A DNA stretch of 36,754 nt from CAWKDG01 sp963848355 (lineage in GTDB: Bacteria; Actinomycetota; Acidimicrobiia; Acidimicrobiales; UBA8190). Positions 22,569-29,557 of the stretch are shown one piece after another. A model generated the notes under the pieces. The model saw nothing but the letters and a program-made list of their open reading frames with translations. It did no database searches and had not been told where the DNA came from. Positions within the stretch are counted from its first letter, which is position 1. Each line of letters opens with the position of its first letter. The stretch is taken from the NCBI GenBank assembly GCA_963848355.1, contig CAWKDG010000010.1, positions 1 through 36,754 of the forward strand. The letters are read 5' to 3'. The position numbers were made by a program, and so were the translations under genes.

Positions 22569-22590
22569 GCGGGATACCCCGGCATAGTCG
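22569..22590 (+). repeat. cassette core 3.6, end of third array
   Basis: GCGGGATACCCCGGCATAGT is a diverged core (GGGATACCCCGGCATA). A further first box, CACCCGGAGTCGG, follows at 22613 without a good core after it; GACCGATTCCGCC near 22694 may be a relic. The cassette array ends in this stretch. Confidence 0.5.
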
Positions 22591-22898
22591 CACGTTCTCA
22601 GGTAGCGCAGATCACCCGGAGTCGGACGCTCGAAGATGACTTCCGCCGCGTGGTCTCGGCGGTCATACGAGCATTAGGCGAAGAGTCCTGTGTGACCGAT
22701 TCCGCCCTATAACGGTCCAAAAGAGAGCGGCGGTCAAGGGCGGCCATCGGCCGGCGCAGCGCACCCTTGACGGCTGCGGGCCGGACGGTTCCGAACCGCC
22801 AACCATGGTTGTGGTCGGCCGTCTCCCGGCCGACCTGCGCGCAACCCGCCCCTGAAGGGGGTGCGTGCTCTGTAACACAGCACCCCCAAACTACACAC
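22591..22898. other. non-coding junction between array and rep operon
   Basis: Contains the orphan CACCCGG box at 22613. A repeated GGTCGGCCG-type pair surrounds CTCCCGGCC at 22813-22835. A hairpin with arms GGGGGTGC (22857-22864) and GCACCCCC (22880-22887) follows. The hairpin could stop transcription from the array or act as an operator for the downstream genes. I see no credible gene. Confidence 0.45.
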
Positions 22899-22927
22899 TT
22901 GACATTTTGGCCATTAGGCGCAAATAT
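22899..22927 (+). promoter_or_regulatory. probable leaderless promoter of rep operon
   Basis: TTGACA at 22899-22904, a 17-bp spacer and AAATAT at 22922-22927. The start point expected 7-8 bases downstream falls on the ATG at 22935, so the mRNA would be leaderless, which is common in Actinobacteria. There is no ribosome site before that ATG. Confidence 0.55.
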
Positions 22928-22934
22928 GCGACCC

Positions 22935-23384
22935 ATGGCCGCCAAGCCCCCCTCACCCGACTACCGCTCCGACAAGATGGACAGCCTGGAGGGCAGGGCC
23001 ATCGCCCGGGGTCGCTTCCTCGTCTTCTGGGACACCGTCGACCCCGACCTGCTGGAGGAGGCCTCGAACCAGGGAACCCTCCCCGACGCCTCGTGGGTAC
23101 CCGAAGAGGTTCGCACTCACGTCTCCCGACAGGCGGTGGAGGAATCCGAGCTCATCGGGTTCTGGGTGGCCTGGCACCGCAGCGGTGGATTTCAAGAACT
23201 CGAGAAGTCCGGTTGGCACCGGGCCACCATCTTCCGCAAGATCCGCCGCTTCCGTGCCGCGTACGGCGTCCACCCCGACGAGTGGCGGCCCGACTGGATC
23301 GAGCTCAACACCGCCAAGGTGTGGAGGTCCCAACTCGCCACCGACCTGGCTATGGCCCGGGGTTCCGACCCCTCTCCTGACTGA
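22935..23384 (+). CDS. small helix-turn-helix-like protein upstream of rep
   Basis: About 149 aa starting MAAKPPSPDYRSDKMDSLEG. The central region LVFWDTVDPDLLEEASNQGT and the segment FWVAWHRSGGFQELEKSGWH followed by RATIFRKIRRFRAAYG look like a helix-turn-helix DNA-binding region near residues 100-130. The chosen ATG coincides with the predicted transcription start; an in-frame ATG three codons earlier lies inside the -10 box. It is first in the rep-xis-int row, 14 bp before rep. It probably regulates replication or excision, which is an inference from position. Confidence 0.65.
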   Translation: MAAKPPSPDYRSDKMDSLEGRAIARGRFLVFWDTVDPDLLEEASNQGTLPDASWVPEEVRTHVSRQAVEESELIGFWVAWHRSGGFQELEKSGWHRATIFRKIRRFRAAYGVHPDEWRPDWIELNTAKVWRSQLATDLAMARGSDPSPD

Positions 23385-23398
23385 AGCGGCGGCTCTTG

Positions 23399-24502
23399 AT
23401 GACACTCCGGGGGGCGGAGCATCCTGATGTAGTCGCAAATACGCACCCAGAGTCCATGGTCCGGGAGCTGGCGTCGGGGATCGACGCCCTCTACCTGTCG
23501 GGACGGGGCGAGCTGCTGGGCCGCACCCTGGATCACTTCGAGGAGGGCCGGACCTGCGCTGAGGAGCTGGACCTGGGCGCTCCGGTCGAAGTCGGGCCTC
23601 TCACGTTCTTCCTGGCCCCTCACGGCTGGGGCAAGTACCGCTACTGCCTCGATCACCCCATTGGCCGTATCGGAGCAACCTCGAGCACCTTCCTCCCCGC
23701 TCTTCGGGTCCAGCCCCGCTCCGAGTTCATCCACGCTGTCGGTCCGGCTCAGGCCGTGGCCACCTTCGAGAACCTCTTGCGGCCCTTGTGTTCGGAACTC
23801 GGCTTCGGGGTGAGCCGTCTCGACCTCTACTTCGATGTCGAAGGCTTCCCCCTCGATGCCGACGACCGGGAGCGCTATGTCTGTCGGGCCGACGTCCGTC
23901 GCACCTACGAGCAGTCCGAACGCTGCAGCGGCTTCGACTTCGGCTCCCGCCGAGGAGGGACCCTCACCGGCCGCATCTACGACAAGACCCTCGACGTCGC
24001 CACCAAAGGATCTGACTGGTGGTTGGAAATCTGGGGCGACCGTCATACTCCCGGGACGGATGTCACCCGAGTCGAGATCGAGTTCGGGCGCAAGGCCCTG
24101 ACCGAGTTCCGTCTCGACTCCCCCGCTCAGGTTCTCGCTGCTGCCGGCGACCTCTGGGCCTACGGCACAGAGCAATGGCTGACTCTCCGCATCCCCACCA
24201 CTGACACGAACCGTTCCCGTTGGCCTCTCTCGCCCGAGTGGCAGGTCGTCCAGCACGCATCTCTTCGTCACGAGACCCAGAACCTCGAACGCATTCAGGC
24301 CCGGAGCCGGGCCGGGTCTCTACGCAAGCTCACCCCGGGACTGGTCGGATACCTGGTCGGCTTCGCCGCCATCGTCGGCACCGACACCATCGACGACACG
24401 GTCGAGGCCCTCACGAACCACGTCTCCAACGACGAGATCGCCCGCCGGACGACCTTTGGCGAGCGGGTTCGCCGACGTCGCATCGAGGGGAAGATCGCTT
24501 GA
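23399..24502 (+). CDS. plasmid-type replication initiator (Rep_trans-like)
   Basis: 367 aa, MTLRGAEHPDVVANTHPESM onward. The pattern of strand motifs fits the replication initiation factor family (PF02486), rolling-circle initiators also found in integrative elements: WGKYRYCLDHPI, SRLDLYFDVEGFP with paired acidic residues for metal, GRIYDKTLDVATKG with the catalytic-type Tyr-x-Lys, and TDVTRVEIEFGRKAL. The C-terminal region is helical. It sits directly before xis and int, the order of pSAM2-like actinomycete integrative elements, in which Rep allows replication after excision. The stop TGA overlaps the TTG that could start xis. Confidence 0.75.
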   Translation: MTLRGAEHPDVVANTHPESMVRELASGIDALYLSGRGELLGRTLDHFEEGRTCAEELDLGAPVEVGPLTFFLAPHGWGKYRYCLDHPIGRIGATSSTFLPALRVQPRSEFIHAVGPAQAVATFENLLRPLCSELGFGVSRLDLYFDVEGFPLDADDRERYVCRADVRRTYEQSERCSGFDFGSRRGGTLTGRIYDKTLDVATKGSDWWLEIWGDRHTPGTDVTRVEIEFGRKALTEFRLDSPAQVLAAAGDLWAYGTEQWLTLRIPTTDTNRSRWPLSPEWQVVQHASLRHETQNLERIQARSRAGSLRKLTPGLVGYLVGFAAIVGTDTIDDTVEALTNHVSNDEIARRTTFGERVRRRRIEGKIA

Positions 24503-24903
24503 ACTGCCCCCCTGGTCCTGAGAACGACTCAGATCCCAACCCCGACAATCTTCGTCGCCGTCCACCCCACGGCGCCGTCGGGGCCGTAGGCCCCAGAGGC
24601 GGCGCCGCTCGAGGGTTGGGGCTCGAGAAAAAGCATCCCAGGGACAACAACATCCCGAATGCGAACACTGAACATGGTTTGCCAACGCTTCTCGATTCAT
24701 CGCAGATCGCAGGGATGCTCGGCATCACGGAACGCCATGTCCGGCGCTTGGTCCTCGAGAGGCGGATCCCGTTCGCCAAGGTCGGGAGGTTCGTCCGTTT
24801 CGATCCCCACGACATCGAACAGTGGGTCCAAGCAGCCAAGGTGCCGGCAGTCACACCTCGACGCCATCATGGTGCGACGTCGGCCCGGGGAGACCACACA
24901 TGA
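24499..24903 (+). CDS. excisionase / MerR-like helix-turn-helix protein
   Basis: The C-terminal 70 residues are a typical HTH_17 excisionase domain: LLDSSQIAGMLGITERHVRR, LVLERRIPFAKVGRFVRF, DPHDIEQW. Such proteins bend DNA at att sites and steer integrase toward excision. The frame is open back to a TTG at 24499 that overlaps the rep stop. Another TTG about 17 codons before the domain (near 24681) is a possible shorter start, and the intervening low-complexity part may not be translated. The last codon overlaps the integrase ATG (ATGA). Confidence 0.75.
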   Translation: MNCPPGPENDSDPNPDNLRRRPPHGAVGAVGPRGGAARGLGLEKKHPRDNNIPNANTEHGLPTLLDSSQIAGMLGITERHVRRLVLERRIPFAKVGRFVRFDPHDIEQWVQAAKVPAVTPRRHHGATSARGDHT

Positions 24904-26080
24904 GCAAGCGCACGTTCGGGTCGACCCGCAAACTCCCGTCCGGTCAATGGCAGGCCAGCTACTGGTACGAGGGGCGACGGTTCGTGGCGCCCGTCACCTT
25001 CCGCACCAAAGCCGACGCCGGCGCCTGGTTGGGGTCGATCGAGTCCGGTATCCGGGCCGGCAGTTGGATCGACCCACGAGGCGGGGAGATCTCCTTCGCC
25101 GAGTGGTGCGACCTGGTACTTCGAAGGGGCGACGCACAAACGAGCGACCACCATGTCCCGTGACCGGAACGTCACCCGCGTTCATCTGGTTCCCGCCCTC
25201 GGCACCCGAGCGCTGATCGACATCACGCCGGTTCACGTCCGCAAGCTCGTGGCCAAGATGACGGAGTCGCTCGCACCAACCACCGTCCGGACCAACTACG
25301 GAGTCCTTCGGACCATCCTCGCCGCCGCCGTCGACGCTGATCTTCTCGTCCGCTCACCGTGTCGTGGCATCCGGATGCCGCCCCATCAACGCAAAGAGGT
25401 TCGCTTCCTGTCCCCCCACGAATTCGAGCGTCTCGCCGATGCCATGCCCCTCGAGTACCGCCCCATGGTCTACGTGGCCGGCGTCCTCGGCCTGCGCTGG
25501 TCGGAAGTGGCCGGCCTCCGGGCTGGGCGTGTCGACCTGGTCGAACGCCGACTCGCCGTCCTCGAGACACTGGCCGAGGTCGAAGGACGTGTCGCGTTCG
25601 CCGACGTGAAGTCACCGGCCAGTCGTCGCGTCATCTCCATGCCGGGCTTCATCATCGAGCATGCTGGCCAAGCATCTGCTGCGGCGGGGACGCCCGGGAC
25701 CGGACGAGCTCGTCTTCGTCGGCCCCGACGGCGGGCCGCTCCATGCCGGCAACTTCCGCAACCGCGTCTGGCATCCGGCCGTCGTGAAAGCGGAGCTGAC
25801 CGGTCTCACCTTTCACGGACTCCGACACTCTGCCGCCGGTCTCTTGATTGCTCTCGGAGCTCCCGATCACGTTCTCCAGGAGCGTATGGGTCACTCGTCG
25901 AGTCGAGTCACCCGTGACGTCTACGGACACGTGCTTCCGATCGTCGACGACGCAGTCACAACCGAAATCGACAGATTGTTCTCCGATCCATCGCGCACGG
26001 ATCGCGCACGAAACAGAAACGGCGTTTCTGTCTCAACCCCGTTCACCCACTCTGACCAGGGAAAATTGCAGTGGAGGTGA
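24900..26080 (+). pseudogene. tyrosine integrase of the tRNA-Ala element, two frameshifts
   Basis: A phage-type tyrosine integrase of about 390 aa when repaired. The N-terminal AP2-like arm-binding domain is MSKRTFGSTRKLPSGQWQAS. The SAM-like domain includes VRKLVAKMTESLAPTTVRTN. The catalytic part has Arg in GLRWSEVAGL, HGLRHSAAG (His-x-x-Arg), MGHSSSRVT and the nucleophile in DVYGHVLP. Extra bases near 25107-25111 (before WYFEGATHKRA) and near 25659-25661 (before MLAKHLLRRG) break the frame. The stop codon and the last three codons are formed by the att core at 26071. With the att pair and xis, this defines an AICE-like element. Given frameshifts in conserved chromosomal genes nearby, these may be errors. 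Confidence 0.8.
25989..26012 (+). repeat. tandem GCGCACG repeat near right att
   Basis: Perfect 24-bp copy of 18333-18356, inside the 3' end of the integrase gene and 59 bp before the att core. Candidate integrase arm-type site. Confidence 0.6.
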
Positions 26081-26115
26081 GCGGACTCGAACCGCCGACT
26101 TCTACGTTGCGAACG
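26071..26115 (+). repeat. att site, right end of tRNA-Ala element
   Basis: 45 bp shared with 18185-18229. Here it is part of the complete tRNA-Ala gene, covering the anticodon arm, variable loop, T arm and 3' acceptor strand, so integration keeps the tRNA intact. Confidence 0.88.
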
Positions 26116-26144
26116 TAGCGCTCTACCAGCTGAGCTACACCCCC
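26072..26144 (-). tRNA. tRNA-Ala (anticodon CGC)
   Basis: 73 bases read on the minus strand from GGGGGTGTAGCTCAG to discriminator A. All four arms pair: acceptor GGGGGTG with CACCTCC, anticodon stem CTACG with CGTAG, T stem GGCGG with CCGCT. The anticodon is CGC in the loop TTCGCAA. The G3:U70 pair, the main alanine identity mark, is present. CCA is not encoded. It is the integration target of the element to its left. Confidence 0.95.
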
Positions 26145-26240
26145 TGGACGCTCTCAGGATAGCGCCACGGGGCGACCCCCTAGCCCGAACGATCCTCCAT
26201 CTGACGAGGCGTTGCGCAACCGCCGGATCTCCGGCCGCGC

Positions 26241-26822
26241 TCAGCGTGAAGCCGCTCGCCGCACCTGGATCGGGCGGTCGTATTCGACGCTCTGGGGCAG
26301 GTAACGCAGCTTGACCTCGCGCTCGACGGCCCGACCCCGAAGTCGGACCAGGAGGCCGACATAGGCGACCAGGACCACGGCGACGAATACCGTGCCGGCG
26401 AGCAGCACATGCATCGCGGGAATGATGCCGATGAGTCCGGTCACGGTGAGGGTGCACAACAGAACCATGAGCACGTCGCGGCGTCGCTTGCACGCTCCCG
26501 GACGGAAATACGGATCAGGACGCCGGAACGCTGCCTGCGGACCACCGTCGGGCCCGGTGGGCGGCACCGTCGACGGCGACGGGCGGCTGCTCACCGATCC
26601 CAGCCACCCTTTGTCGGCCGCATCGCTCCGGGGAGGGATCACGGTACCGAGCCGGTGTGCCGGGGGCATCAGAGAGGGCCCCGTGCGTCCCAACACGTTG
26701 AGTTGGCGATGGAACGAGCCGATGGAGTCTCTCGATTGGCGGTCGGCGGTCCGTCGGAGAAGGCTCGGCCCCAGGACCACCGCCCACACCAGCACGAGGA
26801 CAACGAGAACCACGATCGTCAA
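26241..26822 (-). CDS. GlpR/SepX-like membrane protein
   Basis: 193 aa with an N-terminal transmembrane helix (IVVLVVLVLVWAVVLGPSLL), the segment RDSIGSFHRQLNVLGRTGPS, a proline/serine-rich linker, then two further helices (VLMVLLCTLTVTGLIGIIPA and LAGTVFVAVVLVAYVGLLVR) and a tail YLPQSVEYDRPIQVRRAAS. This layout matches the actinobacterial GlpR (SepX) proteins that act at the division site through partners of the MoeA/Glp type. The family call is by pattern and tentative. It is the first chromosomal gene beyond the tRNA. Confidence 0.55.
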   Translation of the reverse strand: MTIVVLVVLVLVWAVVLGPSLLRRTADRQSRDSIGSFHRQLNVLGRTGPSLMPPAHRLGTVIPPRSDAADKGWLGSVSSRPSPSTVPPTGPDGGPQAAFRRPDPYFRPGACKRRRDVLMVLLCTLTVTGLIGIIPAMHVLLAGTVFVAVVLVAYVGLLVRLRGRAVEREVKLRYLPQSVEYDRPIQVRRAASR

Positions 26823-27138
26823 GACCCCTTGACCTGCCTTCCGGTGGTGAAGACCCTAGTAAGGGACCTTCGACATCTGGTGGATGGTCGGAAACTGACT
26901 CACGCCCCGCGGTTCCCTGGGTGCTCCCTTCCTACTCAACCGGGGTCGAGGGTGCAAGGTCGCTCGAAAACGCAGGTGGGAACGGGGTTCTTTGGCCCGC
27001 GTCGACATAGTTGCGCCGGTGTCGTTTCGGTGCCCGGAATCCGACGCGCCGCGATCACACGCACCGCGTCATCTCTGTCGCGCACGGCGAGACAGAAAAT
27101 GCGTCCCTCGCCACGTCGACGGACTCGACGTGCGCCGG
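26823..27138. other. intergenic stretch without clear gene
   Basis: A minus-strand frame across 26936-27130 includes RIFCLAVRDRDDAVRVIAAR, faintly like the end of BrnT-type proteins, but it lacks the rest of such a protein and a ribosome site. I see no RNA gene or clear promoter. Confidence 0.4.
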
Positions 27139-27948
27139 TCACATCTCCCGTTCGGCGGCGCTCTCGTCGACCAGCGCGCGTGCCGACCACCGACCTGCCG
27201 TCCTGTGGACGGTGACCCTGGTGCCGAAACACGACGAGACGGCGTCGGTCGTCAACACGTCGGCCACCGGCCCGGTCGCCACCAGACGGCCACGGCGCAC
27301 AAGGGCGGCATGGGTGATGCCGGCCGGGAGCTCTTCCACATGGTGCGTGACGAGCACCAAGGGGGGCGTCGCCGCATCGGCGGCCAGCGCGGCGAGATGC
27401 ATCACGAGGCGCTCGCGCGCTCCGAGATCGAGGCCGGCCGCAGGTTCGTCGAGCAGGAGCAACTCGGGCTCGGCCATCAGGGCACGGGCCAGCAGCACCT
27501 GCTGCCGTTCCCCCTCGGAGAGGACGCCGAAAGGTCGGTCGCCCGCGTCGCCCAGTCCGGCGGCATCGAGCAGTTGTCGGGCCCGACGATGGTCGGCCTC
27601 GTCATATCTCCCCCACCACGTCTCCAAGGCGGCATCGCGGCCCGTCAGCACGATGTCGTGCGCCGACAGGGTCGGACGCAGCCCGCGCAGGATCGACTGG
27701 CTCACGAAGGCGACGCGCCGGCGCACGGCGCGGGCATCGCTCCGGCCATAGGTCTCCCCCAGGACCTCGACCGTGCCGCGCGTCGGAAGAAGACGCATCC
27801 CGGCCACGCGCAGCAAGGTCGTCTTCCCCGACCCGTTCGGCCCGAGCACGGCCCAGCGCTCGCCGTGTCCGATTTCCCAGTCGATCCCGTCCAGGATGGC
27901 GACGCCGTCGCGGACGACAGCCACTCCCCGCAGGCGCAGTGGACGCAC
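27139..27948 (-). CDS. ABC transporter ATP-binding protein
   Basis: 269 aa, a single nucleotide-binding domain. Walker A is GPNGSGKTT (about residues 36-44), the Q-loop region is VAFVSQS, the signature LSEGERQQ, Walker B LLLLDEPAAGLD and the switch histidine VTHHVEELP. It is closest in style to ModF/iron-type ATPases, in which a single ATPase is separated from its permease. No permease gene is adjacent. It is last in the cysH row and 21 bp after the 107-aa gene; the substrate cannot be read from the sequence. Confidence 0.9.
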   Translation of the reverse strand: MRPLRLRGVAVVRDGVAILDGIDWEIGHGERWAVLGPNGSGKTTLLRVAGMRLLPTRGTVEVLGETYGRSDARAVRRRVAFVSQSILRGLRPTLSAHDIVLTGRDAALETWWGRYDEADHRRARQLLDAAGLGDAGDRPFGVLSEGERQQVLLARALMAEPELLLLDEPAAGLDLGARERLVMHLAALAADAATPPLVLVTHHVEELPAGITHAALVRRGRLVATGPVADVLTTDAVSSCFGTRVTVHRTAGRWSARALVDESAAEREM

Positions 27949-27969
27949 CCGGACCCGGTCGGCCGACGA

Positions 27970-28293
27970 TCAGGGGGCGGGCAGACGCCGACTGACGCGC
28001 CCGGCCAGCCCGGCCAGGAACTCGTCCCATTGGCGTTCACCCATCAACCAGAGCCAGAGCTCCCGGCCGTAGCCGATGACCACGTCGACGAACGCCTCCC
28101 GGTCCATCCCCGCCGGCTCGAGCGCCGGGCGCCACCTCTCCCACAGGACGACCCCGATGCAGATGTCGCTGCTGAACCCTTCGCGCCAGTCGGTGCCGTC
28201 GAGCAGCGCCTCGCGCAACGCCTGGCGGATCTCGACCGGTTCGTCGAGATGCTCGAGGTGGACTCCCTCGGCCGGTTGGAGGAAGACGCTCAT
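27970..28293 (-). CDS. conserved hypothetical protein, 107 aa
   Basis: 107 aa, MSVFLQPAEGVHLEHLDEPV onward, with EIRQALREALLDGTDWREGF and a Trp-rich helix ELWLWLMGERQWDEFLAGLA. No known motif. The ATG overlaps the stop of the FrhB-like gene by four bases (ATGA), so it is translationally coupled to it. It may serve in sulfite reduction or electron delivery, judged by position only. Confidence 0.65.
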   Translation of the reverse strand: MSVFLQPAEGVHLEHLDEPVEIRQALREALLDGTDWREGFSSDICIGVVLWERWRPALEPAGMDREAFVDVVIGYGRELWLWLMGERQWDEFLAGLAGRVSRRLPAP

Positions 28294-29557
28294 CTCTCCT
28301 TCACCACCGGGGCGCGGTCGGTGCCGCTGTAGTGACTGACGTGCTCGGCGAAGTCGATGAACATCGGGGCGTCGGGATCGAGCTTGCGCTGGAGGGTCCG
28401 CTCGGCCACCCGCTTGTCCAGCCGGTCGAGCTTCAACAGGGCCTCGGGATCGTCGAGGTCACGGACGTCGAGCCGACCGCGGGCCCGCTCGAAGGCGAGC
28501 CGGCCGGCCTCCGAACGCACCAGGACACTCGACCACCCGGCCATCGAACCGACACTCCCGATGGACAGGTCGGCGCTGCGGCCGAGAAAATCGGCACACT
28601 CGTCACACCCCTTGAGGGCGGCACCGTGGAAGTCCTTCACGGGCTCGTCGACAGCCACGTCGCCGTCGCGGTACTCGACGATCATGCGCCCGTGGATCAC
28701 GTCGACCTTGCTCACCCGTTCGAGGTCGAGTCCCCGCTTGTCGCGCAGCTCGCGCAGCATCAGCGCCTCGTAGTCGAAGCTCTTCGTGCACAGCAGGGCG
28801 ATCGTCAACACGACAGCGTCGATCCGGTGCGCGCCGGTGGGCCAGCGGCGCGCCTGCATGGCCCTGATCCCCTGGATCTCGCACGGCGTCCCCACCACGG
28901 CCAGCCGGGGTTTGGCCGGGAGGTCGTAGGCGCTCGAGATCCAATTCGGCCAGCGCCATCGTCTGGTTGTAGTAGCTCCCGGCTGCCGCCGTGATCTCCT
29001 TGGCCGTCGTCGCCACCGTGGCGATGCCCTTCCAGGGTTCGTCGGGATCGCTACTCGGCTTGGAGACGAGCGCACCGTCGATGTCCCCCGCGGCCAGGAG
29101 GGCCAGGAGCATGGCCGTCACCACCCCGCCGTCCTGGGCGTCGTCGGCCCGGGCCCCGGCCCGCACGGCGTAACTGTGCGTCACCGCCCCGAGCCCGTCA
29201 CCGGGGGGTCCACCGGTCAACTTCCAGTACGTGTCGGCGGCATCGGCCTTCACCACCACCGGGGCCTCGGCCGCCTCGGCCGACGGCGACGACGGCGGCC
29301 ACAGCGCCTCGTAGCGCAGGCCGCCGCGGGGACAGAAGTCCCAGCACAACGAGCAGCCGGTGCACATCTTCACGAGCTCGGGAAGGCCGGACTTCGGCGT
29401 TCACTCCCAGCGAATTGGACGGGCAGACGGCGACGCAGGTGCCGCACTGGATGCACCGGTCGGCGAAGATCACCCCGGCTTCGAGCTCCCAGAACCAAGT
29501 CTTCCCCGGCGGCTCCTCGACCCCGTTCATCTCCTCGCGGATGCGGAAACCCTTCAC
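28290..29557 (-). pseudogene. FrhB/FpoF-like F420-dependent oxidoreductase subunit, frameshifted
   Basis: A coenzyme F420 hydrogenase/dehydrogenase beta-subunit family protein of about 420 aa. Two 4Fe-4S clusters lie at the N-terminus: CIQCGTCVAVCP (about residue 30) and CTGCSLCWDFCPRGG. The FrhB N and C domains follow (GGVVTAMLLALLAAGDIDGA, VVGTPCEIQGIRAM, LCTKSFDYE, KGCDECADFLGRSADLSIG), including the cysteines of the third cluster and the flavin region. Two single-base shifts interrupt it, near 29390-29405 and near 28940-28955. The GTG start at 29557 overlaps the sulfite reductase stop (GTGA). FrhB proteins move electrons between F420H2, FAD and iron-sulfur centres, so this is a likely electron donor to the reductase beside it. 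The shifts look like sequencing errors in a functional gene. Confidence 0.8.

Noticed and set aside
26936..27232. BrnT-like toxin fragment (minus strand, RIFCLAVRDRDDAVRVIAAR)
   Set aside because: Only a short stretch resembles BrnT; the N-terminal part, partner antitoxin and ribosome site are missing.
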